Below the pieces are notes generated by a model. It was not told where the DNA came from and ran no database searches. It saw only the letters and a program-made list of their open reading frames with translations. A DNA stretch of 6,061 nucleotides from Firmicutes bacterium UBA5473 (GTDB taxonomy: Bacteria; Bacillota; DTU084), in the NCBI GenBank assembly GCA_002427165.1, contig DIQB01000033.1:997-7057 (forward strand), given 5' to 3'. This document shows positions 1 through 5,722 of the stretch, piece by piece. How positions within the stretch are numbered: position 1 is the stretch's first letter; each line of letters starts with the position of its first letter. The position numbers and the translations under genes are program-made.

Positions 1-188
1 TAGGCGGCGAGGAGTGTAAGGTGGGTTCGCCCCTAGTTGAAGGCGCAAAGGTAGTGGCTAAGGTTTTGCTTCAGGATAAGGAAAAGAAGATCCTTGTTTT
101 CAAGTATAAACCCAAGAAAAACTATCGTAAGCGTCAGGGACATAGACAGCCATTCACCAAGCTTCAGATTCTAAGTATTGAAGCATGA
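1..188 (+). CDS. rplU: 50S ribosomal protein L21, C-terminal part (5' end outside window)
   Basis: The reading frame starting at position 3 gives 61 residues and then TGA at 186-188. The translation starts GGEECKVGSP and contains the L21 signature region (KYKPKKNYRKRQGHRQPFTKLQI), whose Lys/Arg-rich, aromatic and GHRQPFT elements are characteristic of the L21 C-terminus. L21 is an early-assembly 23S rRNA-binding protein of the large subunit. About 40 N-terminal residues and the start codon lie left of the window, as does any L21 leader. The TGA stop overlaps the ATG of the next gene (ATGA at 185-188), so the two are probably translationally coupled. Identity is supported both by the sequence and by the following prp-rpmA-obg order. 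Confidence 0.95.
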   Translation, partial: GGEECKVGSPLVEGAKVVAKVLLQDKEKKILVFKYKPKKNYRKRQGHRQPFTKLQILSIEA

Positions 189-493
189 TTAAGGTTTCAA
201 TCACAAAAAAAAGTGGCCTTATCACCAAAGTTCAGGCCCAGGGGCATAGTGGCTATGGTCCAGCAGGAGAGGATATCATCTGCGCTGGTGTTTCAGCCCT
301 GCTCCAGGCTCTGAAGATTGGTCTGGAGGGGCTTGCAGGCTCTGAGCTGGGGAGCATAGAGGACGGCTTTCTTGCCTGTCCCGTGAGCCCTGACTCTCAA
401 GCTCAATTTTTGGCCCGGGTGATAGAGCTGAGTTTAACTCAGATGGCCACAGCATATCCAAAGTATTTGCAGATAGAGAGGGGGCGAGGGTGA
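185..493 (+). CDS. prp: Ribosomal-processing cysteine protease Prp (YsxB family)
   Basis: This 102-residue protein matches the usual Prp length. The conserved active-site segment is visible: GHSGYGPAGEDIICAG at residues 20-35, with the likely catalytic His21 and Cys33 separated by the glycine-rich, Asp-containing loop. In the Firmicutes studied, Prp removes the N-terminal extension of ribosomal protein L27, an essential maturation step. The placement fits this role, since the gene sits between L21 and an L27 that carries the cleavage motif. The ATG overlaps the rplU stop (ATGA) and has no clear Shine-Dalgarno sequence in front of it, so translation probably depends on re-initiation after rplU. 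The stop TGA (491-493) in turn overlaps the rpmA start. Both catalytic residues are present and no defect is visible. Confidence 0.95.
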   Translation: MIKVSITKKSGLITKVQAQGHSGYGPAGEDIICAGVSALLQALKIGLEGLAGSELGSIEDGFLACPVSPDSQAQFLARVIELSLTQMATAYPKYLQIERGRG

Positions 494-771
494 TGTTCAA
501 TCTACAGTTATTTGCTCAGAAAAAGGGAATGGGCAGCACAAGGAACGGTCGTGATAGTGCATCCCAAAGGCTCGGTATCAAGCGGCATGATGGCCATTTG
601 GTGAAGGCTGGTAACATTTTGGTTCGGCAGCGGGGTACAAAGTTCCATCCTGGTCTGAATGTAGGCCGCGGCAAGGACGATACCCTCTTTGCTAAAGTTG
701 ATGGTCACGTAAGCTTCCAAGATAAAAGAGCTGGCAAGACTATCAGTATTATTCCAATCCAAACCGCTTAA
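493..771 (+). CDS. rpmA: 50S ribosomal protein L27, precursor with Prp-cleavable N-terminal extension
   Basis: The protein has 92 residues from the ATG at 493. It shows the L27 core (GSTRNGRDSASQRLG, the RQRGTKFHPG motif, NVGRGKDDTLFA). Before it lies an extension MFNLQLFA followed by QKKG. This matches the Firmicutes Prp site (LQ-hydrophobic-FA, cut before the KKG-containing mature end), so cleavage is predicted between Ala8 and Gln9. The mature N-terminus reaches the peptidyl transferase centre. A GTG at 490 is also in frame, but the ATG is preferred: it overlaps the prp stop (TGATG) and has a purine-rich GAGAGGGGG about 8 nt upstream. Gln at the first mature position is unusual, since Ser or His is more common there. 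A strong terminator follows immediately. Confidence 0.95.
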   Translation: MFNLQLFAQKKGMGSTRNGRDSASQRLGIKRHDGHLVKAGNILVRQRGTKFHPGLNVGRGKDDTLFAKVDGHVSFQDKRAGKTISIIPIQTA

Positions 772-774
772 ACT

Positions 775-806
775 AAGAAGACCGCACCAAGGCGGTCTTC
801 TTTTTT
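775..806 (+). terminator. Intrinsic terminator after rpmA
   Basis: A perfect 11-bp stem (775-785 with 792-802; core GAAGACCGC / GCGGTCTTC) encloses a 6-nt loop (ACCAAG). A run of six T residues at 801-806 overlaps the last stem pairs. It begins 4 nt after the rpmA stop. It should end or attenuate the rplU-prp-rpmA transcript before obg, so obg may be expressed partly by read-through. Confidence 0.9.
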
Positions 807-839
807 CGGCAAAAATAGGATCAAAAAGCGAGGTTTGAG

Positions 840-2105
840 ATGTTTTTCGATGAAGCGAAAATCTACGTCAAAGGCGGAGATGGTGGCACTGGCATAGTAA
901 GTTTCCGCCGGGAAAAGTATGTTCCCCACGGCGGCCCCGATGGCGGTGATGGTGGCAAGGGGGGAGATGTGATCTTCCTTGCAGATGACGGAGAGAGCAC
1001 CCTGGGGACCTTCCGTTATCGTAAGCATTTTAAAGCAGAAAACGGAAAAAGTGGTGAGAGCGCAAAGCGTAGGGGAGCGAATGGCGAAAACTTAGTGGTA
1101 AAGGTGCCTGTGGGCACAATTGTCCGGGAGGCGGAAACTAAAAGGCTAATTGCTGATCTCTCCTATAGTGGCCAGGAGCTAGTGGTGGCCCGGGGAGGAA
1201 CGGGGGGCCTGGGCAATATCCATTTTTCCACCTCCACTCGGCAAGCTCCTAGAATTGCCCAGCGGGGCAAGATGGGCGAGGAGTTGTGGCTTCATTTGGA
1301 GCTGAAGCTAATCGCAGATGTGGGACTTGTGGGCTATCCCAATGCGGGTAAATCCACCCTGCTCTCGAGGATCTCAAATGCTAAGCCTAAAGTTGCAGAC
1401 TATCCCTTCACCACCGTAGTTCCGAATCTTGGGGTTGTGGAAAGCCTAGGAGAGACCTTTGTGGTGGCAGATATCCCAGGGCTCATCGATGGTGCCCACA
1501 GTGGCGCAGGGCTAGGCCACGATTTTCTAAAGCATATCGAGCGCACAAGACTCCTTGTGCATCTTGTGGATGTTTCCCAAGAGAATCCAATTGCTGCCTA
1601 CAGACAGATCAACCAGGAGCTGGAGCTGTATAGCCCGGAGCTTGCTACAAGACCCCAGATCGTGGTTGCAAATAAGATTGACACAGGGCTGCTTGATGCG
1701 AAAGAGGAGCTTTCTGCCGCAATAAAAGCGGACGGGCGGGAACTATACTTTATCTCGGCAATTAGCGGCCAGGGTGTAGATGAACTTTTGCGCGGCATAG
1801 GTGGACTTCTCTCGCAGCTGCCTCCACCGCAACCCCTCGAGCCAGAGGAGGAGGAGACCGCAATTATCCGTGAGGAGAAGCCTCAAATCATCTCCGAGGC
1901 TCCAGGTCTGTGGCGGGTGGCTGGCAAGAACATAGAGGAGTTAATCGCACGACTCAATGTCTATGACGATGATGCCCTTCGCTATTTTTACAGGATTATC
2001 AAAAGCCAGGGGATAATCGAAGAGCTGAGGAGGAGGGGTGTCTCCGAGGGAGAAACTGTAGTGATTGGTGAGGTTGAATTCGAATATACAGACCGCTTTA
2101 TCTAA
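840..2105 (+). CDS. obg: GTPase Obg/CgtA, ribosome assembly
   Basis: This 421-residue protein has the complete three-domain Obg layout. The glycine-rich Obg fold occupies about residues 1-158 (GGDGG, GGPDGGDGGKGG and GGTGGLGN repeats). The G domain covers about 159-330, with G1 GYPNAGKS at 165-172, switch residues PFTT at 189-192, G3 DIPG at 211-214, G4 NKID at 278-281 and G5 SAISG at 306-310. A short acidic linker (EPEEEE, 334-339) leads to the OCT domain at about 348-418. Obg binds GTP/GDP, associates with the 50S subunit during assembly and is linked to stringent and growth control. It lies next to L21/L27, as in most Firmicutes. The ATG at 840 has only a weak SD (GAGG at 830-833). Only 33 nt separate it from the preceding terminator, and I see no clear promoter there. 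Its 3' end overlaps the convergent gene by 8 bp, with no terminator between them. Confidence 0.97.
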   Translation: MFFDEAKIYVKGGDGGTGIVSFRREKYVPHGGPDGGDGGKGGDVIFLADDGESTLGTFRYRKHFKAENGKSGESAKRRGANGENLVVKVPVGTIVREAETKRLIADLSYSGQELVVARGGTGGLGNIHFSTSTRQAPRIAQRGKMGEELWLHLELKLIADVGLVGYPNAGKSTLLSRISNAKPKVADYPFTTVVPNLGVVESLGETFVVADIPGLIDGAHSGAGLGHDFLKHIERTRLLVHLVDVSQENPIAAYRQINQELELYSPELATRPQIVVANKIDTGLLDAKEELSAAIKADGRELYFISAISGQGVDELLRGIGGLLSQLPPPQPLEPEEEETAIIREEKPQIISEAPGLWRVAGKNIEELIARLNVYDDDALRYFYRIIKSQGIIEELRRRGVSEGETVVIGEVEFEYTDRFI

Positions 2106-3330
2106 ATAGCCCAACTAGCTTCCATAAACAAAGCCAACCTAAACCTGCTGCAAATCCTCCCAGCACATCTGTGGGATAATGCACGCCCAGATAAATCCTG
2201 CTGAGGCCAATTAATAGCGCAAGGAAAGCGGCGCCTAGAGGGATCAGTATCCTCAAGCTGCGGCGCTTTCCTCGACTTATAGCCCAAGCCAAGGATAAAT
2301 AGAACACTACTCCCACCATGGCATGGCCACTGGGGTAGCTATAGCCTGTCTCCTCAATTAATGGCACAGCTGGCCTGGGCCGTGCGTAGATATTCTTGAG
2401 GCCCAAATTTAGAAGCCAGGCGCCTAAAGTCTGGCTCCCTAAAATTAAGGCTGCCTTCCCTCGTCTGTGCGCTATGGAAGCAAGAGCGAACAGGATCAGG
2501 AAAAATACAAGCCAGCGCATAGAGCCCAGGCTTGTGATAGGGTAATAAAGGTTGCCAAAGGGTCCCTCTGCCACAAGCTCTGTAACTTTGTTATCTAAAG
2601 CAACTTGCCAGCCCAAACCAATATCTTCACCAATTTCCATGAAAATAAGGGTGAAGGCTGAAGTGAGACTTAGGAGGAGATAAAATAGAGGTTTTTTTAG
2701 TCCTAAACCGTTAATTGCTTGCATAAAATAAGACAGAATATTTCTTACATATTCTGTAATTTTTCTATAGAGGGTACGCAGCCCCTGTCCTCTGCCTAGA
2801 AGCAAAAGACCTGCGCACAACAGGACCAAGGCTAAAGAGAGGGGTCCTAAATAGCGGTTAAGGAACTGAACAGCAGAGGGACCTAGCAGAATGACAATGA
2901 CAGCTTCTGAGCCAAAGCGTAAACCGCGGCTGATAATTGCGGCTGTAAGTAGAGTAAGCTTGGGAATACCAAAGACGCCTGCGGCGATAGTGGCAAGTTT
3001 GAAGGGGATGGGAGTGAAGCCCGCGATCCCGACGGCCCAGGCTCCATAGCGCTGGAAAAGCTGTTCTGTGCGCTGTAAGTCTCTATTGCCAATTTTTTCT
3101 AAAAGAGGTCGACCGAAAATATGTCCTAGGCTGTGGGCTAGAAGTGCACCTAGACTTGAGAAAACAGTGGCTAAGAGGGCGTATAGTAAGGCCTTACCAG
3201 GCCTGAGTATGGACATGGGAATAAGTATGGTATCAGGAGGGATTGGGAAAATAGAGGCCTCAAGGAAGGAAACTAAAATTAGACTGGCAATGCCCCCTTT
3301 GCCCATAAGCGCCTGTAGTAGTAAATTCAA
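2098..3330 (-). CDS. DedA/VTT-domain and PAP2-phosphatase fusion membrane protein
   Basis: A 410-residue, largely hydrophobic protein with two membrane domains. Residues 1 to about 180 resemble the DedA/SNARE-associated (VTT) family, YqaA-like branch: an early acidic site with Pro-rich re-entrant motif (Glu24, FPIPPD 28-33), Gly-Arg at 73-74, and a second re-entrant motif GFTPIPFK at 104-111 followed by AAGVFG. After an amphipathic linker (about 183-212) comes a PAP2 domain with all three phosphatase motifs: K-x6-RP at 312-320, PSGH at 333-336 and SR-x5-H-x3-D at 377-388. The predicted catalytic His residues are His336 and His384. DedA proteins include undecaprenyl-phosphate and phospholipid translocases, and PAP2 enzymes include undecaprenyl-pyrophosphate and phosphatidylglycerophosphate phosphatases. 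The actual substrate is not shown by the sequence. The start is TTG, with GGAGG 9 nt upstream (3340-3344); an in-frame stop lies just before it, and the nearby ATG at 3335-3337 is out of frame. A good promoter lies upstream. Confidence 0.9.
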   Translation of the reverse strand: MNLLLQALMGKGGIASLILVSFLEASIFPIPPDTILIPMSILRPGKALLYALLATVFSSLGALLAHSLGHIFGRPLLEKIGNRDLQRTEQLFQRYGAWAVGIAGFTPIPFKLATIAAGVFGIPKLTLLTAAIISRGLRFGSEAVIVILLGPSAVQFLNRYLGPLSLALVLLCAGLLLLGRGQGLRTLYRKITEYVRNILSYFMQAINGLGLKKPLFYLLLSLTSAFTLIFMEIGEDIGLGWQVALDNKVTELVAEGPFGNLYYPITSLGSMRWLVFFLILFALASIAHRRGKAALILGSQTLGAWLLNLGLKNIYARPRPAVPLIEETGYSYPSGHAMVGVVFYLSLAWAISRGKRRSLRILIPLGAAFLALLIGLSRIYLGVHYPTDVLGGFAAGLGWLCLWKLVGLFR

Positions 3331-3351
3331 GCTCCATCGCCTCCTTCACTT

Positions 3352-3380
3352 ATAATACCATAGGTCTAATCTTGGGACAA
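3352..3380 (-). promoter_or_regulatory. Sigma-A-type promoter for the DedA-PAP2 gene
   Basis: Read on the minus strand, a -35 box TTGTCC (3375-3380) and a -10 box TATTAT (3352-3357, 5 of 6 consensus) are separated by exactly 17 bp. The predicted start of transcription is near 3345, which would leave a very short leader: the GGAGG at 3340-3344 would lie at the 5' end. That short leader is the main reason for caution. Confidence 0.6.
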
Positions 3381-3391
3381 CTAGTTCCCCC
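3374..3391. promoter_or_regulatory. Imperfect palindrome between two divergent promoters (possible operator)
   Basis: An 18-bp imperfect inverted repeat is centred on the perfect 8-bp palindrome AACTAGTT (3379-3386) and extended by GGG (3374-3376) and CCC (3389-3391), with two mismatched positions on each side. It overlaps the minus-strand -35 box and ends immediately before the plus-strand -35 box. A dimeric regulator bound here could control both genes. That function is an inference from position and symmetry alone. Confidence 0.35.
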
Positions 3392-3420
3392 TTGTCTTTG
3401 ATCTATTTTTTCTGTAAAAT
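3392..3420 (+). promoter_or_regulatory. Sigma-A-type promoter for the SLH/PrcB_C gene
   Basis: A -35 box TTGTCT (3392-3397) and a -10 box TAAAAT (3415-3420, 5 of 6 consensus) are separated by 17 bp. Transcription would start near 3427, which leaves a leader of about 28 nt containing the strong AAGGAGGGG ribosome binding site at 3442-3450. Its -35 box is nearly the same as that of the divergent promoter (TTGTCC). Confidence 0.6.
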
Positions 3421-3454
3421 AAAACTACGGATTATTTCAATAAGGAGGGGTAAC

Positions 3455-4312
3455 GTGTCTCGAACAATAAAAATTGTTGTTGGCATTTTACTTATGCTTT
3501 CCATCTCGGCTGTGGCAAATTCCAAATTGGAAGGTCATTGGGCAAAGCAGGAGATCGATCTTAAATTTATGGAGTTATATTTTCCCTCTCTGGTGCAAAA
3601 TGATTATCATAATTTTGCCCCTAATGGATACATAGAAAGTGCAGACTTTCAGTATGCTCTCTCGGGCTTGCTTGAAGTATACGGTTTTGAGCCAATCTTG
3701 GTTGACACAAGAAAAAAAGCTTTAAATCGAAAAGAGGCTACAGTAATTTTAGGTAGAGCCCTTGTAGGCAGAGGGTTGATTGAGCTCCAGGAGGATCTGA
3801 GCAATCCCTTTTTGGATTTACAGCAGCTATCATCCTTGGAAAATAACTATATACTAAATTTAAATGCATCAGGCTTAATTAGGGGTTATTCACCGGCCCT
3901 TTTTGTGCCCAAATCCCCCCTGACCCAAAGCCAAGCCATTATTTTACTCCAGCGGACAGAGAAGCTTTTGGCCAAGGATAATCTACCATTTGTTGCGACT
4001 GGGACAACCACAAGCTACAGTTGCCAAGAAGAGGGGCTTCAGGTAGAGGAGGGGAAGGAGAAACTGACATTGAGGATCACCCGGATGTTTCCCACACCAG
4101 GCTATAGCACTGTGGTAAAGAGGATAGCGAGGGTGGCCTTTGGACAATATCAGATCCACACTGCCATCGAAGCTCCAGCTCCTGATGCAATCCTCCCCCA
4201 AGTGATCACATATCAAACAATTACAGTGGAGCTTCCAAAAAAGGTTTTAGGGGAAGCGCCCTACACCTTTAAAGTTTTGCCAGAGGTAGTGTCCCATGAT
4301 CTTTGGAAATAA
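3455..4312 (+). CDS. Secreted protein with SLH-type repeats and PrcB_C-like C-terminal domain
   Basis: The protein has 285 residues from the GTG at 3455, chosen because AGGAGG (3443-3448) lies 6 nt upstream; the frame is open further left, but that stretch overlaps the promoter. Residues 1-23 form a signal peptide (RTIK basic start, hydrophobic VVGILLMLSISAVA, likely cut near ANS). Residues 24 to about 78 (LEGHWAKQEI...) look like a divergent first SLH repeat. About 88-172 carry clearer SLH features: RKEATVIL, GLIRGY at 140-145, FVPKSPLTQSQAIILLQR. SLH repeats usually anchor proteins to secondary cell-wall polymers. Residues about 180-275 resemble PrcB_C, with a P-T-P-G-Y-S turn at 213-218 and PAPDAILPQVITYQ at 241-254. 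PrcB is known as a lipoprotein that stabilises a surface protease complex in Treponema denticola. No protease gene is visible here, so the function is open. One Cys (190) is present, but not as a lipobox. Confidence 0.8.
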   Translation: MSRTIKIVVGILLMLSISAVANSKLEGHWAKQEIDLKFMELYFPSLVQNDYHNFAPNGYIESADFQYALSGLLEVYGFEPILVDTRKKALNRKEATVILGRALVGRGLIELQEDLSNPFLDLQQLSSLENNYILNLNASGLIRGYSPALFVPKSPLTQSQAIILLQRTEKLLAKDNLPFVATGTTTSYSCQEEGLQVEEGKEKLTLRITRMFPTPGYSTVVKRIARVAFGQYQIHTAIEAPAPDAILPQVITYQTITVELPKKVLGEAPYTFKVLPEVVSHDLWK

Positions 4313-4438
4313 GGATGAATTGAAAATAGATGTATTCAAAATTTGATAAAATAAGGGGTGCCAAGTCCACGGCATCATAGGGATAATTTAATAAAAGCGA
4401 ACTGAATACGGAAAACTAAAGTTATATGCATGGTATGA
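4313..4438. other. AT-rich intergenic stretch without a convincing gene
   Basis: This non-coding stretch of about 126 bp lies between the SLH/PrcB_C stop and the bidirectional terminator. It is AT-rich and contains two small symmetrical elements: TCAAA-A-TTTGA, and a 6-bp stem with one G-U pair (4357-4362 with 4371-4376, 8-nt loop). I see no RNA family that I recognise, no tRNA and no insertion-sequence end. It is the place where base composition changes between the left and right halves of the window. Confidence 0.5.
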
Positions 4439-4485
4439 AAAAAGGAATCAAACAGCAGGACAAAACCGCTGTTTGATTCCTTTTT
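4439..4485. terminator. Bidirectional intrinsic terminator between convergent genes
   Basis: A perfect 18-bp stem (4439-4456 with 4468-4485; core GGAATCAAACAGC / GCTGTTTGATTCC) encloses an 11-nt loop. A T-run follows the stem on the plus strand (4481-4485), and an A-run precedes it (4438-4443), which becomes a T-run on the minus strand. It therefore can end both the plus-strand SLH/PrcB_C transcript, about 130 nt after its stop, and the minus-strand zinc-ribbon transcript, about 60 nt after its stop. Confidence 0.9.
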
Positions 4486-4543
4486 AAATATATGTGGAGT
4501 TCCAATTGATAAATTTACATTATAAAAAGCATTTTATTGTGTG

Positions 4544-4906
4544 TCATAGCGCTTTGCCGCACTGACCGCAAAATCGTGCGCCGGGGACGACTGCGGAGCC
4601 GCATTGGGGGCAGAAATTGATTTGCGAAGCAGTCTGAAGCGTGGCGGGTAAATCTTCGTCCGCGCCGGAGCCCGACAAAAACAGCCAGTCTATATCCTCG
4701 CCGTCCTCACAAAAGCCGATCGCCCCGCCGGGGGACACCACATATATGCTGTCCTCGTCTATGGGATTTTCGTCGTCGTTTACCTTGGCAATTCCCAGCA
4801 GGCCCACCCTGTCGTATACCTCGTTGTCGGAATAAGCATATCTCCAGTTTTTCGCGCGTGAGGCGGCAAGCTCCGCCGCTTTTACCAATGTGTCTAATTG
4901 CTCCAT
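4544..4906 (-). CDS. Small zinc-ribbon protein of unknown function
   Basis: This is a 120-residue protein that I do not recognise as a named family. The N-terminal ~90 residues are acidic and soluble (DDENPIDEDS at 44-53; EDGEDIDW at 67-74), with no membrane segment. Residues about 98-118 form a C-terminal zinc ribbon with Cys99, Cys102, Cys113 and Cys116 (CPQC...CGQC). This is the same type of ribbon as in the neighbouring upstream protein, which suggests related or interacting products. The ATG at 4904-4906 has a strong AGGAGG about 7 nt upstream. Only 15 nt separate it from the stop of the upstream gene, so the two are very likely in one operon. The codon and CpG pattern matches the right-hand block rather than the obg side. 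Confidence 0.8.
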   Translation of the reverse strand: MEQLDTLVKAAELAASRAKNWRYAYSDNEVYDRVGLLGIAKVNDDENPIDEDSIYVVSPGGAIGFCEDGEDIDWLFLSGSGADEDLPATLQTASQINFCPQCGSAVVPGARFCGQCGKAL

Positions 4907-4921
4907 TACAAAGCCTCCTTC

Positions 4922-5722
4922 TCATTTAAACAGTAAATTGTTGCACCGCTTGCAGCGGTCATTTTTTATGGGATTCATCATACGGCAGACATTGCAGTAG
5001 ATGATGCGGTCTTTGTATTTATCGTATTTTTCGTATGTATCAAATGTGGGATGGTATCGCACTCGGTCGCCTACAGCCAGATAGTCGTACATATCCCGCT
5101 GACTATCCCTTTCGGTGAGCTTCTTTTCTTTCCCCGTATCGGTGCGGATGACCGTTGTATATTCCGTATAGGTTCTGTATGTGCCATCGTCGGAGTTTTT
5201 ATGCTCTCTGCGCTCCTTGCTAAATTTGTTGGTGACGATGCCCTCCCACATAGGTTGTTTGGCTCTGCGCAGGCCAAATAAATTGACGATCAGCATCACG
5301 AGGGCAATACCGATGCCAATAACAATCGATTCTCCAAATGGGAAGTCGTCCATTAGCAGCCCGGCGAGGGGAAAGCCGATGAGCGGCACAAAAACCAATA
5401 TCAACATACAGCCGATGGAGCTTTTTCGGTTTTTCCTCGCGGCCTCCAGTATTTCCGGGCTGTTGCACCGATCCGAAAATCCCACAAGACCCGTGCCCTG
5501 CGTATCCCCACTGTCCGGCGGTGCAGAAGAACCTGCCTCTGATAAGCGTGCTTCTCTGTTGTTTACAGCGGCTCCGCAATTGATACAAAACGTGGCATCC
5601 TGTGGTATTGCAGCCCCACAGTCAGCACAGATATTAGCGTTATCCTGCTGCGCTTTCGCACCGCAGCTTGAGCAAAAGGCCGCGCCTGCCGGCAGCTTGC
5701 CACCGCAGTTTTGGCAAAACAT
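4922..5722 (-). CDS. Membrane protein with three zinc ribbons and an OB-like/DUF3592-type domain
   Basis: The protein has 266 residues from the ATG at 5720-5722. This start is chosen because AAGGAGGG (5731-5738) lies 8-9 nt upstream and the protein then begins directly with a zinc ribbon (MFCQNCGG), as is usual for this type. Order: ribbon 1 (Cys3, 6, 17, 20), ribbon 2 (Cys32, 35, 46, 49), a low-complexity linker (about 53-98), two membrane helices (about 103-124 and 132-151), a soluble beta-rich domain (about 158-237: WEGIVTNKF, EYTTVIRTDTGKEKKL, YDYLAVGDRVRYHP), and a C-terminal ribbon 3 (Cys243, 246, 257, 260). The layout resembles zinc-ribbon membrane proteins that I associate with gut-type Clostridia; their function is unknown to me. 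The same frame stays open upstream without a stop into the next module, so a fused product is possible. Confidence 0.8.
   Translation of the reverse strand: MFCQNCGGKLPAGAAFCSSCGAKAQQDNANICADCGAAIPQDATFCINCGAAVNNREARLSEAGSSAPPDSGDTQGTGLVGFSDRCNSPEILEAARKNRKSSIGCMLILVFVPLIGFPLAGLLMDDFPFGESIVIGIGIALVMLIVNLFGLRRAKQPMWEGIVTNKFSKERREHKNSDDGTYRTYTEYTTVIRTDTGKEKKLTERDSQRDMYDYLAVGDRVRYHPTFDTYEKYDKYKDRIIYCNVCRMMNPIKNDRCKRCNNLLFK

Noticed and set aside
490..492. GTG at 490 as the rpmA start
   Set aside because: It adds only one residue. The ATG at 493 overlaps the prp stop in the usual TGATG way and has better SD spacing.
3068..3355. A 95-codon plus-strand open frame opposite the DedA domain
   Set aside because: It is a shadow of a well-supported membrane protein, and it runs into the promoter region without domain features.
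3392..3454. A 21-residue upstream extension of the SLH/PrcB_C gene from a TTG at 3392
   Set aside because: It would start inside the -35 box and hide the signal peptide behind an odd basic segment. The GTG at 3455 has a proper SD and gives a clean signal peptide.
4357..4376. A small hairpin (6 bp, one G-U pair) as a riboswitch or small RNA
   Set aside because: It is short and unsupported by a T-run or a known motif. It lies downstream of a gene and not in front of one.
4426..4476. A 16-codon open frame (ATG at 4426) running into the bidirectional terminator
   Set aside because: There is no SD, most of it is the hairpin arm itself, and the product has no recognisable feature.
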